Source: an uncultured Acidovorax sp. (GTDB taxonomy: Bacteria > Pseudomonadota > Gammaproteobacteria > Burkholderiales > Burkholderiaceae_C). Taken from it: a stretch of DNA of 64,000 bases. Under the pieces are notes generated by a model. It was given only the letters and a program-made list of their open reading frames with translations, was not told the origin of the DNA and did no database searches. Shown in pieces: positions 35,010 through 43,946 of the stretch (position 1 is the stretch's first letter; each line of letters begins with the position of its first letter). Made by a program: the position numbers and the translations under genes. The DNA lies in assembly GCA_913774955.1 (NCBI GenBank), contig CAJYKV010000004.1:62001-126000 (forward strand), given 5' to 3'.

Positions 35010-35933
35010 TCACTGCGAGCAGATGGCATAGGCCGTGCAGCTCTGCAGATTCGCGCGGTACGAGTTGAGCGCGCGCACCGACCAGCCGAATGCGCCCGGC
35101 GTGCCGCCGCAATTGGCGACCGGCCGGCTCTCTCCCACGTAGACGGCCGCGTCCTCGGGAGTTGCCTGCGCCGTGCTCGCCGCGTGGCCTCCGCCCAGCA
35201 CTTTTTCGCCCGCATTGCAGCAGGAGATGACCGCGCAGCTCTCGGCATTCACGGGCTGCAGGGTGATTTCGCGCACCGTCACGGAGGCGCTGATGGAACC
35301 CGCGGCGCCGGTCGCGCCCGTGGCACCGGTGCTGCCGGTCGATCCTGCGGGGCCGGTGGCACCCGTCGCGCCGGTGGGGCCTGCCGGGCCCGCCGGCCCG
35401 ACACCGCCCGCCGGGCCGACGCTGCCGGTGGCACCGGCGGCGCCCGTGGGCCCGGCCGCGCCGGTGGCGCCGGTCGATCCGGTAGCGCCCGCTGCACCCG
35501 TGGCGCCCGTGGCCCCAGCCGGGCCGGTGGCGCCGGTGGGGCCCGCGGTGCCGGTGGCGCCCGTCCCCGCGGGTCCGGTCGCGCCCGTTGCGCCCGCAGG
35601 TCCCGTCGCCCCGGTGGCCCCGGCCGGGCCGGTCGCACCCGTGGCGCCGGTCGCCCCGATCACGCTGGCGCTGCAGTTGCCGAGCACGCCGCCGGGACCG
35701 TGGCACACCAGCGTTCCCTGCTGGGGCGCGTTGGCGAGCCCCGGCACGGTCACGGTGCCGGACGCCTCGTCGACGCGCAGGCGGATCTGGGCCTTGTCGC
35801 TGCTGGTGACCGACAAGCCGCCGTTCGGTGGCGGTGCGAGCACGATATCGGCCGCCAGGGCGGCGTGGGCGTGCAGTGCGCCCGCGCAGAGGATGGCGAT
35901 GAAGCGCTTGCGTTGCGGAGGAAGAAAAGACAT
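35010..35933 (-). CDS. exported collagen-like protein
   Basis: A 307-residue protein. A signal peptide ([20 protein letters not shown], cleaved near residue 28) precedes a ~65-residue beta-rich head with two cysteines. Residues 93-211 are 39 Gly-X-Y triplets, mostly Gly-Ala-Thr and Gly-Pro-Ala, with one break where a triplet is a residue short (GPA-GT-GAT). A Cys-rich C-terminal domain (212-307, e.g. [20 protein letters not shown]) could nucleate trimers. Threonine in the Y position is a glycosylation or modification site in bacterial collagens. It leads an operon with a hydroxylase and a sulfotransferase. The start at 35933 has AGGAAG upstream. Confidence 0.9.
   Translation of the reverse strand: MSFLPPQRKRFIAILCAGALHAHAALAADIVLAPPPNGGLSVTSSDKAQIRLRVDEASGTVTVPGLANAPQQGTLVCHGPGGVLGNCSASVIGATGATGATGPAGATGATGPAGATGATGPAGTGATGTAGPTGATGPAGATGATGAAGATGSTGATGAAGPTGAAGATGSVGPAGGVGPAGPAGPTGATGATGPAGSTGSTGATGATGAAGSISASVTVREITLQPVNAESCAVISCCNAGEKVLGGGHAASTAQATPEDAAVYVGESRPVANCGGTPGAFGWSVRALNSYRANLQSCTAYAICSQ
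35301..35657 (-). repeat. Gly-X-Y collagen repeat tract
   Basis: About 357 bp of 9-bp-period repeats encoding 39 Gly-X-Y triplets with a single in-frame interruption. X is nearly always Ala, Pro or Ser and Y is Thr or Ala. Such tracts change length easily by slippage. Confidence 0.9.
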
Positions 35934-36122
35934 GGCGTCCCCGACGGAAGAATCGCCGGAGTGTAGGGAGGCCCGCAGCAAAATGCGGTTTTCTGTAATG
36001 CGTTGTATTAAGCTTTCTTTCAACGTTCCGAAAACGGCTCAACCGTAGGATCGGACTCCACCGCTTCTGACTTCGTCGGGGTCCAGGGGCGGCACGGTGC
36101 ATCCCCCACACATTCGCAGGCC

Positions 36123-36151
36123 AAAAAAAACGAGGCCCGGAAGGGGCCTCG
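36123..36151 (-). terminator. phoX terminator
   Basis: Minus strand: CGAGGCCC/GGGCCTCG stem (36151-36144 with 36138-36131) followed by eight T residues, 71 nt after the phoX stop. The rest of the 288-nt gap up to 35934 holds the promoter region of the collagen-like operon; no clear -35/-10 pair was found. Confidence 0.9.
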
Positions 36152-36221
36152 CTGAAGACGTGCGCCATCGGGCGCGGGGCGTCCGCGGCGCATGCCGGCG
36201 GACGGTGCCTTGGGGATGCGG

Positions 36222-38177
36222 TCAGGCGCTCAGCTTCATCTGCTTGGGGGTGCCGGTCAGGTAGCCCACGGCGGAGCCGAACTTGTCCTTGTAGTTGGCG
36301 CGGATCAGGGGGTCGAGTTGGTCCTTCACCTTGGAGTGGATGCCGCCCCAGTCACCGGCGTGCTGGAAGTTGCTCATGATGTAGGTGAAGCCGTTGATCT
36401 CGTCCACGGCGTGCAGGCCGGTGGATTCGCCACCCGCGGGCACCGACATGAGGCGCGAGAGCTGCTTCGTGTCCACGTTGTAGGCCCAGAGGAAGTTGTT
36501 CACGTGCTGGCTGCTGTCCTCGCCGATGAACAGCGTGCGCAGCTTCTCGGAGAACTTCAGGTTGTCCGGGTTCGCGATGTTGTTGGGGTTGGCCGTGTTG
36601 CCCAGTGCGTCGGCGGTGATGTCCTCGCCGGCCAGCAGGGCCTTCGTGTCCACGGGCATCCACTCGCTGTTGATGGTGTTGCCCTGCGTGTCCTTCTGGC
36701 CGCCTCGCAGGTTGAGCGCCATCACCGCGCCGGCCACGAGCTGCTTGGGCACCGAAATGCCGTTGCCCGGCACGTTGGCGGCGTTGCCGGCCACCATCGA
36801 CGATTGCACGTTCTGCAGTGCCGAGTAGGCGATCTTGTCGCGGGCGTTGACGGTGGTGCCTTCCATCTTGGTGAAGCCCAGGCTCGCGCCGGCGAACGCG
36901 GCGTAGCGGTGGGTTTCCAGGAAGGCGGCGGCCTTTTCCATGCCGGGGTTGATCTTGATCCACTCGGTCTTGCCGTTGGCGACGATCTTCGTGTAGCTCG
37001 CGTCCTTCGGATCGGTGGAGGTCACGGTCATGATGTCCGTGGGCTTGAGCGTGTTGGCCAGCTGTTCGATTTCCGCGCTGGTGGCCGAGCCGAGCTTGAT
37101 CCAGGTGAGCGCGGCCGCCGAGTTCGCGGCCGGGTCGATCGAGAAGCCGGAGCCCACCTTGGCCGCGTACAGCGTGCCGGAGGACAGGTCCTTTTCCTTG
37201 TCGGCCACGAAGACGAAATAGCCACTGTTGGTCGCGTCGTCGCCCATCAGGGCCGTGCGCTGGTCGGGCATCACCTGCACCAGCTCATGGGAGATGCGGC
37301 CCATGCAGAAATGCTTCTTGATGGAGGCGGTGCCGTCGGCGTTCACGGTCACTTCGGGCATGTGGCCGTAGTGGTAGGGGTTGGCGGCCGTCTCGCTGCC
37401 GTACAGGTTCTTGCTGTAGGCCTTGAACTGCGCATTCGAGGCGGCGCTGAACGCATCGGGTTCGTACTCTTCGCTGGAGAGGTGCGTGCCCCAGGGCGAC
37501 AGGCTGGCGCCGCAGGTGATCCACAGGCCGTGCACCTTGGAGGTGTCCACGTTGTGGTATTTCACGAGCGTGAGCTTGCCGGTGGCGGGGTCCTGGTCGA
37601 GCGTCAGCACCGCGATCGGGGAGGGCAGCTTGCCGTACATGTCGGTCTTGCCGTCCTGCGCCCAGGTGGTGTATTCGAACTGCACCACCGCGAACACCGG
37701 GTTGCCCTTCACGCCGTCGACCTTGGCGTTGGGCACGGTGAGCAGCGAGGTGCCGTCGGGCGAATCGGAGAAGAACTGGCGTTCCTTGCCGGCCACGGTC
37801 GCGTCGATGATCGGCTTGTTGTTGATGTCCACGTAGCCGCCGGCCAGGATCGTGCCGCCCTTGCCGTCGGACACGCGGTCGCCCGTGACGAAGAAAGGCT
37901 GGTAGGCGAGCTGGTAGCTCTGCACCGAGTCGTCGCTGAACTTGACGTTCAGCGTGGAGCCGACGGTGGTCGTCGCCATCGCGGCGGGCGTGGCCAGCGT
38001 GGGGGCGGCCATCGACGTGAAGCTGGCGGATGCGAAAGCGGGAGTGATGCCGCCGCTGCCGCCGCCACAGGCGGCCAGCAGGGAAGCGGCGGATGCGCTG
38101 GCGCCCAGCGGCAGCAGCGGCACGCCGGCCAGGAATTGCAGGGCCTTGCGGCGGGAGGGCATCGGGGTGTGGGACAT
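36222..38177 (-). CDS. phoX: PhoX-family alkaline phosphatase
   Basis: A 651-residue exported phosphatase (DUF839). A twin-arginine signal (PSRRKALQFLAG) runs into a lipobox-like LLAACGGG, so it is Tat-exported and possibly lipidated. The metal-site motif CGASLSPWGTHLSSEEYEPD contains the conserved Cys and Glu that bind the Fe/Ca cluster, and a second motif GRISHELVQVMPDQRTALMGDD fits the family. PhoX frees phosphate from many organic esters. A three-repeat Pho box precedes it (38315-38343), so it should be induced by PhoB in phosphate starvation. Confidence 0.93.
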   Translation of the reverse strand: MSHTPMPSRRKALQFLAGVPLLPLGASASAASLLAACGGGSGGITPAFASASFTSMAAPTLATPAAMATTTVGSTLNVKFSDDSVQSYQLAYQPFFVTGDRVSDGKGGTILAGGYVDINNKPIIDATVAGKERQFFSDSPDGTSLLTVPNAKVDGVKGNPVFAVVQFEYTTWAQDGKTDMYGKLPSPIAVLTLDQDPATGKLTLVKYHNVDTSKVHGLWITCGASLSPWGTHLSSEEYEPDAFSAASNAQFKAYSKNLYGSETAANPYHYGHMPEVTVNADGTASIKKHFCMGRISHELVQVMPDQRTALMGDDATNSGYFVFVADKEKDLSSGTLYAAKVGSGFSIDPAANSAAALTWIKLGSATSAEIEQLANTLKPTDIMTVTSTDPKDASYTKIVANGKTEWIKINPGMEKAAAFLETHRYAAFAGASLGFTKMEGTTVNARDKIAYSALQNVQSSMVAGNAANVPGNGISVPKQLVAGAVMALNLRGGQKDTQGNTINSEWMPVDTKALLAGEDITADALGNTANPNNIANPDNLKFSEKLRTLFIGEDSSQHVNNFLWAYNVDTKQLSRLMSVPAGGESTGLHAVDEINGFTYIMSNFQHAGDWGGIHSKVKDQLDPLIRANYKDKFGSAVGYLTGTPKQMKLSA

Positions 38178-38298
38178 CGTGGATTCCGGGTGGGTCGGTC
38201 TGCGGTGCGGCGCCGCCGCCGTCGCCTTCGCAGGAAGGACGATGGGGCAGGCTCTCGATGGGCGGGCCGGGCGATGCCGGGCCTGCCTCCGGACCGGG

Positions 38299-38343
38299 AT
38301 GCTAGGAATCCGTGATGACAGTGGTTTGACGGTTGTATGACGG
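38299..38343 (-). promoter_or_regulatory. PhoB-dependent promoter of phoX
   Basis: Three half-sites, CCGTCAT (38343-38337), CCGTCAA (38332-38326) and CTGTCAT (38321-38315), repeat at exactly 11 bp, the PhoB spacing. A -10-like TAGCAT (38304-38299) follows 10 nt after the last half-site, the usual geometry for a PhoB-activated promoter. The leader to the phoX ATG is about 115 nt. Confidence 0.85.
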
Positions 38344-38385
38344 CGCCGTGACGTACGCCGCGGCGTGCCCCGGGCCCGCTGCCCG

Positions 38386-39207
38386 TCAGGCCGCGGTCGG
38401 GCCCGCGCCTTCTTCCACGGCGGGCCGCCGCTCGGGCGGCTCGAAGCAGTCGCGGAACGAGAACACGACCGAGGTGAAGAACATGGCGGCCAGCAGCATC
38501 GCGGTGCCCACCATGATCCCCGCCGCCAGCGCCGATCCCAGCCCCAGCAGCGCCAGCAGCGTCACGGCCACGCTGGCGGCGATTCCCGCGCCCAGGAAGA
38601 CGCCCGTCCACGCAAGGCCGTAGACCGTGAAAGCACCGATGTTGCGCAGGCAGGCGACGATGCTGAAGAACAGGGCCTTCACGGGCGGGATGCCGTGCCA
38701 GTGCACGAGGCCCGGCGCATGCCAGAACAGCAGCGACAGCGGCAGGTAGAGCGCCAGCGAGAGCCACATCGCCGCCTGGAACTGCGGCAGCTCCGCCACT
38801 TCCCGGGTGAGTTCCTCGCCGCCGAGGTAGACGCGCGCGAACTGTCCGCCGTCCAGCAGCGCCGAAATGCTCATCACGGCCAGGAAGCCCAGGGCGTAGA
38901 GCGCGCCCAGCAGCAGCATGGAGCGCAGCCGCTGGCGTCCGGTGCGGAAGGCCACCAGCAGCAGCGCGGGCGTGGGGAAGCGCCCCTGCGTCGCGTCGCC
39001 GGCCGCCACCATCATGGCCAGCGTGGCCGAGGGCAGCAGGGCCAGCGCCACGGCCGGGCCCACGAGCGGCAGCAGGGTGGCGATCGACATCGCCATCATC
39101 GTCATGAAGAACAGCGCCGCGAGCGCCATGGGCTGGCGCCAGAACACGCGGATGCCGAGGCGGACCCATTCCAGGCCGGCGCGGGCGGGGACGATGTGCA
39201 GTTTCAT
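38386..39207 (-). CDS. BPSS1780-like integral membrane protein
   Basis: A 273-residue protein with about six transmembrane segments and a betaproteobacterial pattern: MKLHIVPARAGLEWVRLGIRVFWRQP at the N-terminus, then alternating hydrophobic spans (about 30-50, 55-75, 105-125, 155-180, 195-225, 232-258). Its function is unknown. The ATG at 39207 matches the family N-terminus. It is 237 nt below thrB in the same direction, and ends 42 nt beyond the Pho box of phoX. Confidence 0.82.
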   Translation of the reverse strand: MKLHIVPARAGLEWVRLGIRVFWRQPMALAALFFMTMMAMSIATLLPLVGPAVALALLPSATLAMMVAAGDATQGRFPTPALLLVAFRTGRQRLRSMLLLGALYALGFLAVMSISALLDGGQFARVYLGGEELTREVAELPQFQAAMWLSLALYLPLSLLFWHAPGLVHWHGIPPVKALFFSIVACLRNIGAFTVYGLAWTGVFLGAGIAASVAVTLLALLGLGSALAAGIMVGTAMLLAAMFFTSVVFSFRDCFEPPERRPAVEEGAGPTAA

Positions 39208-39444
39208 GGCGGTGCGGTGTGCGTGGTGCGCGGGAGAGGGCGGGAGCGTCGGCAAATGGGCGTCGGAGCGGGGCGGCAGTCACGGGGCAAGCGGCATGCC
39301 GCTCCCCGCGTGCTGTCGGCCATTGTCGCGCCGAAGGCCCCTCGGGGTATGGTCCGCAGGGGATTTCCGTGGGGCGCGCGGGGATCATGGTGGCGGCGGG
39401 GCCACACTCCGGTCGCGCCGGGGCGTCGAGGGCGCGTTGCCGGC

Positions 39445-40419
39445 TCAGCCGTCGATGCCGCCGCCCGCGCGCGCATGCAGCGGCCGCGCGATCCGCCCGC
39501 GCAGCACGCGCTCGAAATGCGTGGGGTCGTGCGGCGTGAGCAGGCTGGCCTCGCGCGGCAGGTGGAAGTCCCACAGCCGGGAGATCCAGAACCGCAGCGC
39601 GCCGGCGCGCAGCATGGCCGGCAGCAGGGCGCGCTCGTCGGCCGTGAGCGGGCGCACGGCCTGGTAGGCGTCCAGCAGGGCCGCGGCGCGCGCGGGCTCG
39701 TGCGTGCCGGTCGGCAGGTCGATGCTCCAGTCGTTCAGGCACACGGCCAGATCGAACAGCCAGGTGTCGGTCCCCGCGAAGTAGAAGTCGAAGAAGCCGG
39801 TGAGCGTCTCGCCATCGAACATCGCGTTGTCGCGGAACAGGTCCGCATGCACCGGCCCGCGCGGCAGGCCCGCGTACGCCGCCGAGGCCGCGACATGGTT
39901 CTGATAGGCCAGCTCGGAGCGCAGCAGGGTGGCCTGCGCGGCATCGATGTGGGGCAGCACCACGGGCACCGTCTCGTTCCACCAGGCCAGGCCGCGCAGA
40001 TTGGGCTGGCGCCGTTCGTAGTCGCGGCCGGCCAGGTGCATGCGGGCGAGCATGTCGCCCAGCGCCGCGCAGTGCACCGGTTCGGGCGCGAGCTGGCTCT
40101 TGCCCGCGAGCTTGTTGACCACGGCCGCCGGCTTGCCCGCCACCGTGTGGAGGATGTGGCCGTGCCGGTCGCCGCGCGGATCGGGCACGGGGATGCCCGC
40201 GCGTGCCAGGTGCTGCATCAGGTGCAGGTAGAACGGCAGCTGCTCGGCCGTGAGGCGCTCGAACAGCGTGAGCACGTATTCGCCCTGGTCGCTGGTGAGG
40301 AAGTAATTGGTGTTCTCGATCCCGCCTTCGATCCCGCGCAGCGACACCAGGCTGCCCAGTTGCACACGGCGCAGCAGATCGCGCGCCTCTTTCTTGGAGA
40401 CTTCGGTGAAAACAGCCAT
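39445..40419 (-). CDS. thrB: homoserine kinase
   Basis: A 324-residue enzyme of the aminoglycoside-phosphotransferase fold, the type-II ThrB found in proteobacteria. It phosphorylates homoserine in threonine synthesis. The N-terminus [22 protein letters not shown] and [21 protein letters not shown] are typical; the catalytic loop is [12 protein letters not shown] and the metal-binding DFYFA...[10 protein letters not shown] follows. It is not next to other threonine genes. Confidence 0.94.
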   Translation of the reverse strand: MAVFTEVSKKEARDLLRRVQLGSLVSLRGIEGGIENTNYFLTSDQGEYVLTLFERLTAEQLPFYLHLMQHLARAGIPVPDPRGDRHGHILHTVAGKPAAVVNKLAGKSQLAPEPVHCAALGDMLARMHLAGRDYERRQPNLRGLAWWNETVPVVLPHIDAAQATLLRSELAYQNHVAASAAYAGLPRGPVHADLFRDNAMFDGETLTGFFDFYFAGTDTWLFDLAVCLNDWSIDLPTGTHEPARAAALLDAYQAVRPLTADERALLPAMLRAGALRFWISRLWDFHLPREASLLTPHDPTHFERVLRGRIARPLHARAGGGIDG

Positions 40420-40501
40420 TGCCGGGCGACGGAAACGTGAGAGGGGGAAGAAGAGGGGAAGGGGACCGGGAGAAGAAATAGGCGAAGCGCGGCGGGATAG
40501 A

Positions 40502-40522
40502 GGCTACGGGCTACGGGCTACG
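40502..40522. repeat. three tandem copies of GGCTACG
   Basis: A 7-bp unit repeats three times, followed by inverted relatives (CCTACGG) at 40531-40538. It lies in the 181-nt gap between thrB and the DUF2782 gene; the rest of that gap holds nothing recognisable. Confidence 0.7.
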
Positions 40523-40600
40523 GGCCCACGGCCTACGGCCCTGCGCGTGCGGGGGCGAAACCTGCCCGGGCGATGCGGCGCGCCAACGGGGCGGGCGCCC

Positions 40601-40981
40601 TCAGAACTTCATGACGTTCCAGACGCGCGGGCCGGTGATGGTTTCCGAGCCGTTGCGGCCGCCGGGCTGGGCGCGCGCGCCGTCGGACGGCTGCACCTCG
40701 TATTCGGGCATGGTGCTGCCGGCCTTGGGCTGCACCGTGATGCTCTGCGTCTGCCCGCCCACGCGCACCTCGTCCACGCGACTGCCGCCGTCCTCGATGC
40801 GGATGCGTTCCACGCGCTGGTTCAAGCGGCCCGGTTCCGTGCCCGTGGCGCCGGCCTGACCGTCCGCGGCCACCGGGGCCTGGGCCGGTGCGGCCTGCGG
40901 AGCGGGAGCCGGTGCGGCGGTCTGGGCGAAGGCCGGGGCGGAGGCCAGGGCCAGGAGGGAGAGGAGTTGGGCGGCGCGCAT
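40601..40981 (-). CDS. DUF2782 domain protein
   Basis: A 126-residue exported protein. A signal peptide (MRAAQLLSLLALASAPAFA) is followed by a low-complexity Ala/Pro/Gln linker (20-45) and the DUF2782 domain with RVERIRIEDGGSRVDEVRVGGQT and a C-terminal GPRVWNVMKF. The domain is restricted largely to beta/gammaproteobacteria and is commonly divergent from polA, as here (58-nt gap). Its role is unknown. The ATG at 40981 puts the signal peptide at the N-terminus. Confidence 0.87.
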   Translation of the reverse strand: MRAAQLLSLLALASAPAFAQTAAPAPAPQAAPAQAPVAADGQAGATGTEPGRLNQRVERIRIEDGGSRVDEVRVGGQTQSITVQPKAGSTMPEYEVQPSDGARAQPGGRNGSETITGPRVWNVMKF

Positions 40982-41039
40982 GGGCGGATTGTAGGCCCCG
41001 GCGGGCGGCGGCGCCTGCCGGCGGGCACAATCCGTGACC

Positions 41040-43823
41040 ATGAGCAAACCCAAGACCCTGGTGCTGGTGGACGGCTCCAGCTACCTCTACCGCGCCTTCC
41101 ATGCGATGCCCGACCTGCGGGCGGTGCCCGGCGATCCGGCCAGTCCCGCCACCGGGGCCATCCGCGGCATGATCAACATGCTGCAGGCGCTGCGCAGGGA
41201 CTACCCCGCCGACTACGCCGCCTGCGTGTTCGACGCGAGCGGGCCGACCTTCCGCGACACGCTCTACCCCGAATACAAGGCGCACCGCGCGCCCATGCCC
41301 GACGACCTGCGCGCGCAGATCGAGCCCATCCATGAAGTGGTGCGCCTGCTCGGCTGGCCCGTGGTCTGCGTGCCGGGCGTAGAGGCGGACGACGTCATCG
41401 GCACGCTGGCGGCCTGCGCGGCGCGCCAGGGCATCGACGTCATCGTCTCCAGCGGCGACAAGGACCTCTCGCAACTGGTCGATGAGCACATCACCATCAT
41501 CGACACCATGAGCGGCAAACGCCGCGACGTGGCCGGCGTCACCGCCGAGTTCGGCGTGCCGCCCTCGCTCATGGTCGACTATCAGACCCTGGTGGGCGAC
41601 GCCGTGGACAACGTGCCGGGCGTGCCCAAGGTCGGCCCCAAGACCGCCGCCAAGTGGCTGAACGAATACGGCTCGCTCGACGGCCTGCTGGCGCGCGCGG
41701 GCGAGATCAAGGGCGTGGCGGGCGAGAACCTGCGCAACGCGCTCGACTGGCTGCCCAAGGGCCGCGAGCTGGTCACCATCCGCACCGATTGCGATCTGGC
41801 CGGGCACGTGGAAGGCCTGCCTGCGCTGGACAACATCACGGCCGGCGCGCTGGAGACGGCGCAGCTCCGCGAGTTCTACGAGAAGTTCGGTTTCAAGGGG
41901 CTGGCCCGCGCGCTGGAAGACACCACGCCCGCCAACGCCACGGCCACGCTGCCCGGGGCGAGCGGCGACCTGTTCGCCGACAGCGGCCCGACCTTCGTGG
42001 CCGAGGCTGCGCAGGGGCGCGAGGTGGCCTATGACACGATCCTCACCTGGGAGGAATTCGACCGCTGGTTCGCCCGCATCCAGGCGGCTGACCTGGTCGC
42101 GCTCGATACCGAGACCAACTCGCTCGACGAACTGCGCGCCCAGATCGTAGGCCTGAGTTTCAGCGTGGAGCCCGGTGCCGCCGCCTACATTCCGCTCGCG
42201 CATTCCGGCCCCGACGCGCCCGAGCAGCTGCTGCTGGACGCCGTGCTGGAGCGCCTGAAGCCCTGGCTGGAGGATGCCTCGCGGCCGAAGCTGGGGCAGC
42301 ACGTCAAGTACGACCGCCACGTGTTCGCCAACCACCGCATCGACGTGCGCGGCTATGCGCACGACACCATGCTGCAGAGCTACGTGCTGGAAGTGCACCG
42401 GCCGCACAACCTCGCGAGCCTGGCCGAGCGCCACACGGGCCGCTCCGGCATCAGCTACGAAGACCTCTGCGGCAAGGGCGCGAAGCAGATTCCGTTCGCG
42501 CAGGTGCCGGTCGACCAGGCCGCCGCCTATTCCTGCGAGGACTCGGACCAGACGCTCGACGTGCACCGCGTGCTGTGGCCGCTGATCGAGGCCGACGAGA
42601 AGCTCTCCGCCATCTACGCCCTGGAGATGGCCAGCAGCGAGGCGTTGTTCCGCATCGAGCGCAACGGTGTGCTGATCGATACGGCCACGCTGCAGCAGCA
42701 GAGCCACGACCTCGGCCAGCGCATCCTCAAGCTCGAACAGGAGGCCTACGACATCGCCGGGCAGCCGTTCAACCTCGGCAGCCCCAAGCAGCTCGGCGAG
42801 ATCTTCTTCGACAAGCTCGGCCTGCCGGTCGTGAAGAAGACCGCTACCGGCGCGCGCAGCACCGACGAGGAGGTGCTGGAGAAGCTCGCCGAGGACTACC
42901 CGCTGCCCGCGAAGATCCTGGAGCACCGCAGCCTCTCCAAGCTCAAGGGCACCTACACCGACAAGCTCGGCCAGCTGGCCGACCCGCGCACCGGCCGCGT
43001 GCACACGCACTACGCGCAGGCCGTGGCGGTAACGGGGCGGCTGTCGAGCAACGAGCCCAACCTGCAGAACATCCCCATCCGCACGGCCGAGGGCCGGCGC
43101 GTGCGCGAGGCCTTCATCGCCCCGCCGGGCCGCGTGATCGCGAGCGCCGACTACAGCCAGATCGAGCTGCGCATCATGGCCCACCTGAGCGGGGACGACG
43201 CGCTGCTGCGCGCCTTCACCGACGGGCTGGACGTGCACCGCGCCACCGCGGCGGAGGTGTTCGGCGTCTCGGTGGACCAGGTGAGCAGCGAGCAGCGCCG
43301 CTATGCCAAGGTGATCAACTTCGGGCTGATCTACGGCATGAGCAGCTTCGGCCTGGCGCGCAACCTGGGCATCGACAACAAGGCCGCGGCCGCCTACATC
43401 GACCGCTACTTCCAGCGCTACCCCGGCGTGAAGCAGTACATGGACGAGACCAAGGCCGCCGCCAAGACGCGCGGCTACGTCGAGACCGTCTTCGGCCGCC
43501 GGCTCTACCTGCCCGAGATCAACTCCCCCAACGGCCCGCGCCGCGGCGCCGCCGAGCGCGCGGCCATCAACGCGCCCATGCAGGGCACCGCGGCCGACCT
43601 GATCAAGAAGGCCATGGTGGCCGTGCAGGACGTGCTGGATGCCGAAAAGCCCGGCGTGCTGATGATCATGCAGGTGCACGACGAACTGGTGTTCGAACTG
43701 CCCGAGGAGGAGTCCGGCTGGCTGCGCACGGAGGTGCCGCGGCTCATGGCCGGCGTGGCGGAGCTCAAGGTGCCGCTGCTGGCGGAAGTCGGCATGGGGC
43801 CGAACTGGGAGAAGGCGCACTGA
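41040..43823 (+). CDS. polA: DNA polymerase I
   Basis: A 927-residue three-domain polymerase. The 5'-3' nuclease (1-300) begins MSKPKTLVLVDGSSYLYRAF and contains GVEADDVIGTLA. The 3'-5' exonuclease (about 330-520) keeps the metal-binding DTETNSLD, so proofreading is intact. The polymerase domain (530-927) has motif A SADYSQIELR, the O-helix RRYAKVINFGLIYG and motif C QVHDELVFE. It fills gaps and removes RNA primers. The ATG at 41040 is preferred to an in-frame GTG 6 nt upstream. Confidence 0.97.
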   Translation: MSKPKTLVLVDGSSYLYRAFHAMPDLRAVPGDPASPATGAIRGMINMLQALRRDYPADYAACVFDASGPTFRDTLYPEYKAHRAPMPDDLRAQIEPIHEVVRLLGWPVVCVPGVEADDVIGTLAACAARQGIDVIVSSGDKDLSQLVDEHITIIDTMSGKRRDVAGVTAEFGVPPSLMVDYQTLVGDAVDNVPGVPKVGPKTAAKWLNEYGSLDGLLARAGEIKGVAGENLRNALDWLPKGRELVTIRTDCDLAGHVEGLPALDNITAGALETAQLREFYEKFGFKGLARALEDTTPANATATLPGASGDLFADSGPTFVAEAAQGREVAYDTILTWEEFDRWFARIQAADLVALDTETNSLDELRAQIVGLSFSVEPGAAAYIPLAHSGPDAPEQLLLDAVLERLKPWLEDASRPKLGQHVKYDRHVFANHRIDVRGYAHDTMLQSYVLEVHRPHNLASLAERHTGRSGISYEDLCGKGAKQIPFAQVPVDQAAAYSCEDSDQTLDVHRVLWPLIEADEKLSAIYALEMASSEALFRIERNGVLIDTATLQQQSHDLGQRILKLEQEAYDIAGQPFNLGSPKQLGEIFFDKLGLPVVKKTATGARSTDEEVLEKLAEDYPLPAKILEHRSLSKLKGTYTDKLGQLADPRTGRVHTHYAQAVAVTGRLSSNEPNLQNIPIRTAEGRRVREAFIAPPGRVIASADYSQIELRIMAHLSGDDALLRAFTDGLDVHRATAAEVFGVSVDQVSSEQRRYAKVINFGLIYGMSSFGLARNLGIDNKAAAAYIDRYFQRYPGVKQYMDETKAAAKTRGYVETVFGRRLYLPEINSPNGPRRGAAERAAINAPMQGTAADLIKKAMVAVQDVLDAEKPGVLMIMQVHDELVFELPEEESGWLRTEVPRLMAGVAELKVPLLAEVGMGPNWEKAH

Positions 43824-43946
43824 GCCGCGTCGGCGGGCACCGGCGCTGCGGGGACACCCCTGGCGGGCTGCCCGCTGCCGGCCTCCGAGAAGCCAAGGCA
43901 TGGAAAATCACGCCCCGGCTAAAATGTAAGGTTTTGTAGCGCCCCG

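Noticed and set aside
35173-36048. Long Pro/Val/Ala-repeat frame on the plus strand opposite the collagen-like gene
   Set aside because: It is the antisense of the Gly-X-Y tract; the leftward frame has the signal peptide, ribosome site and operon context.
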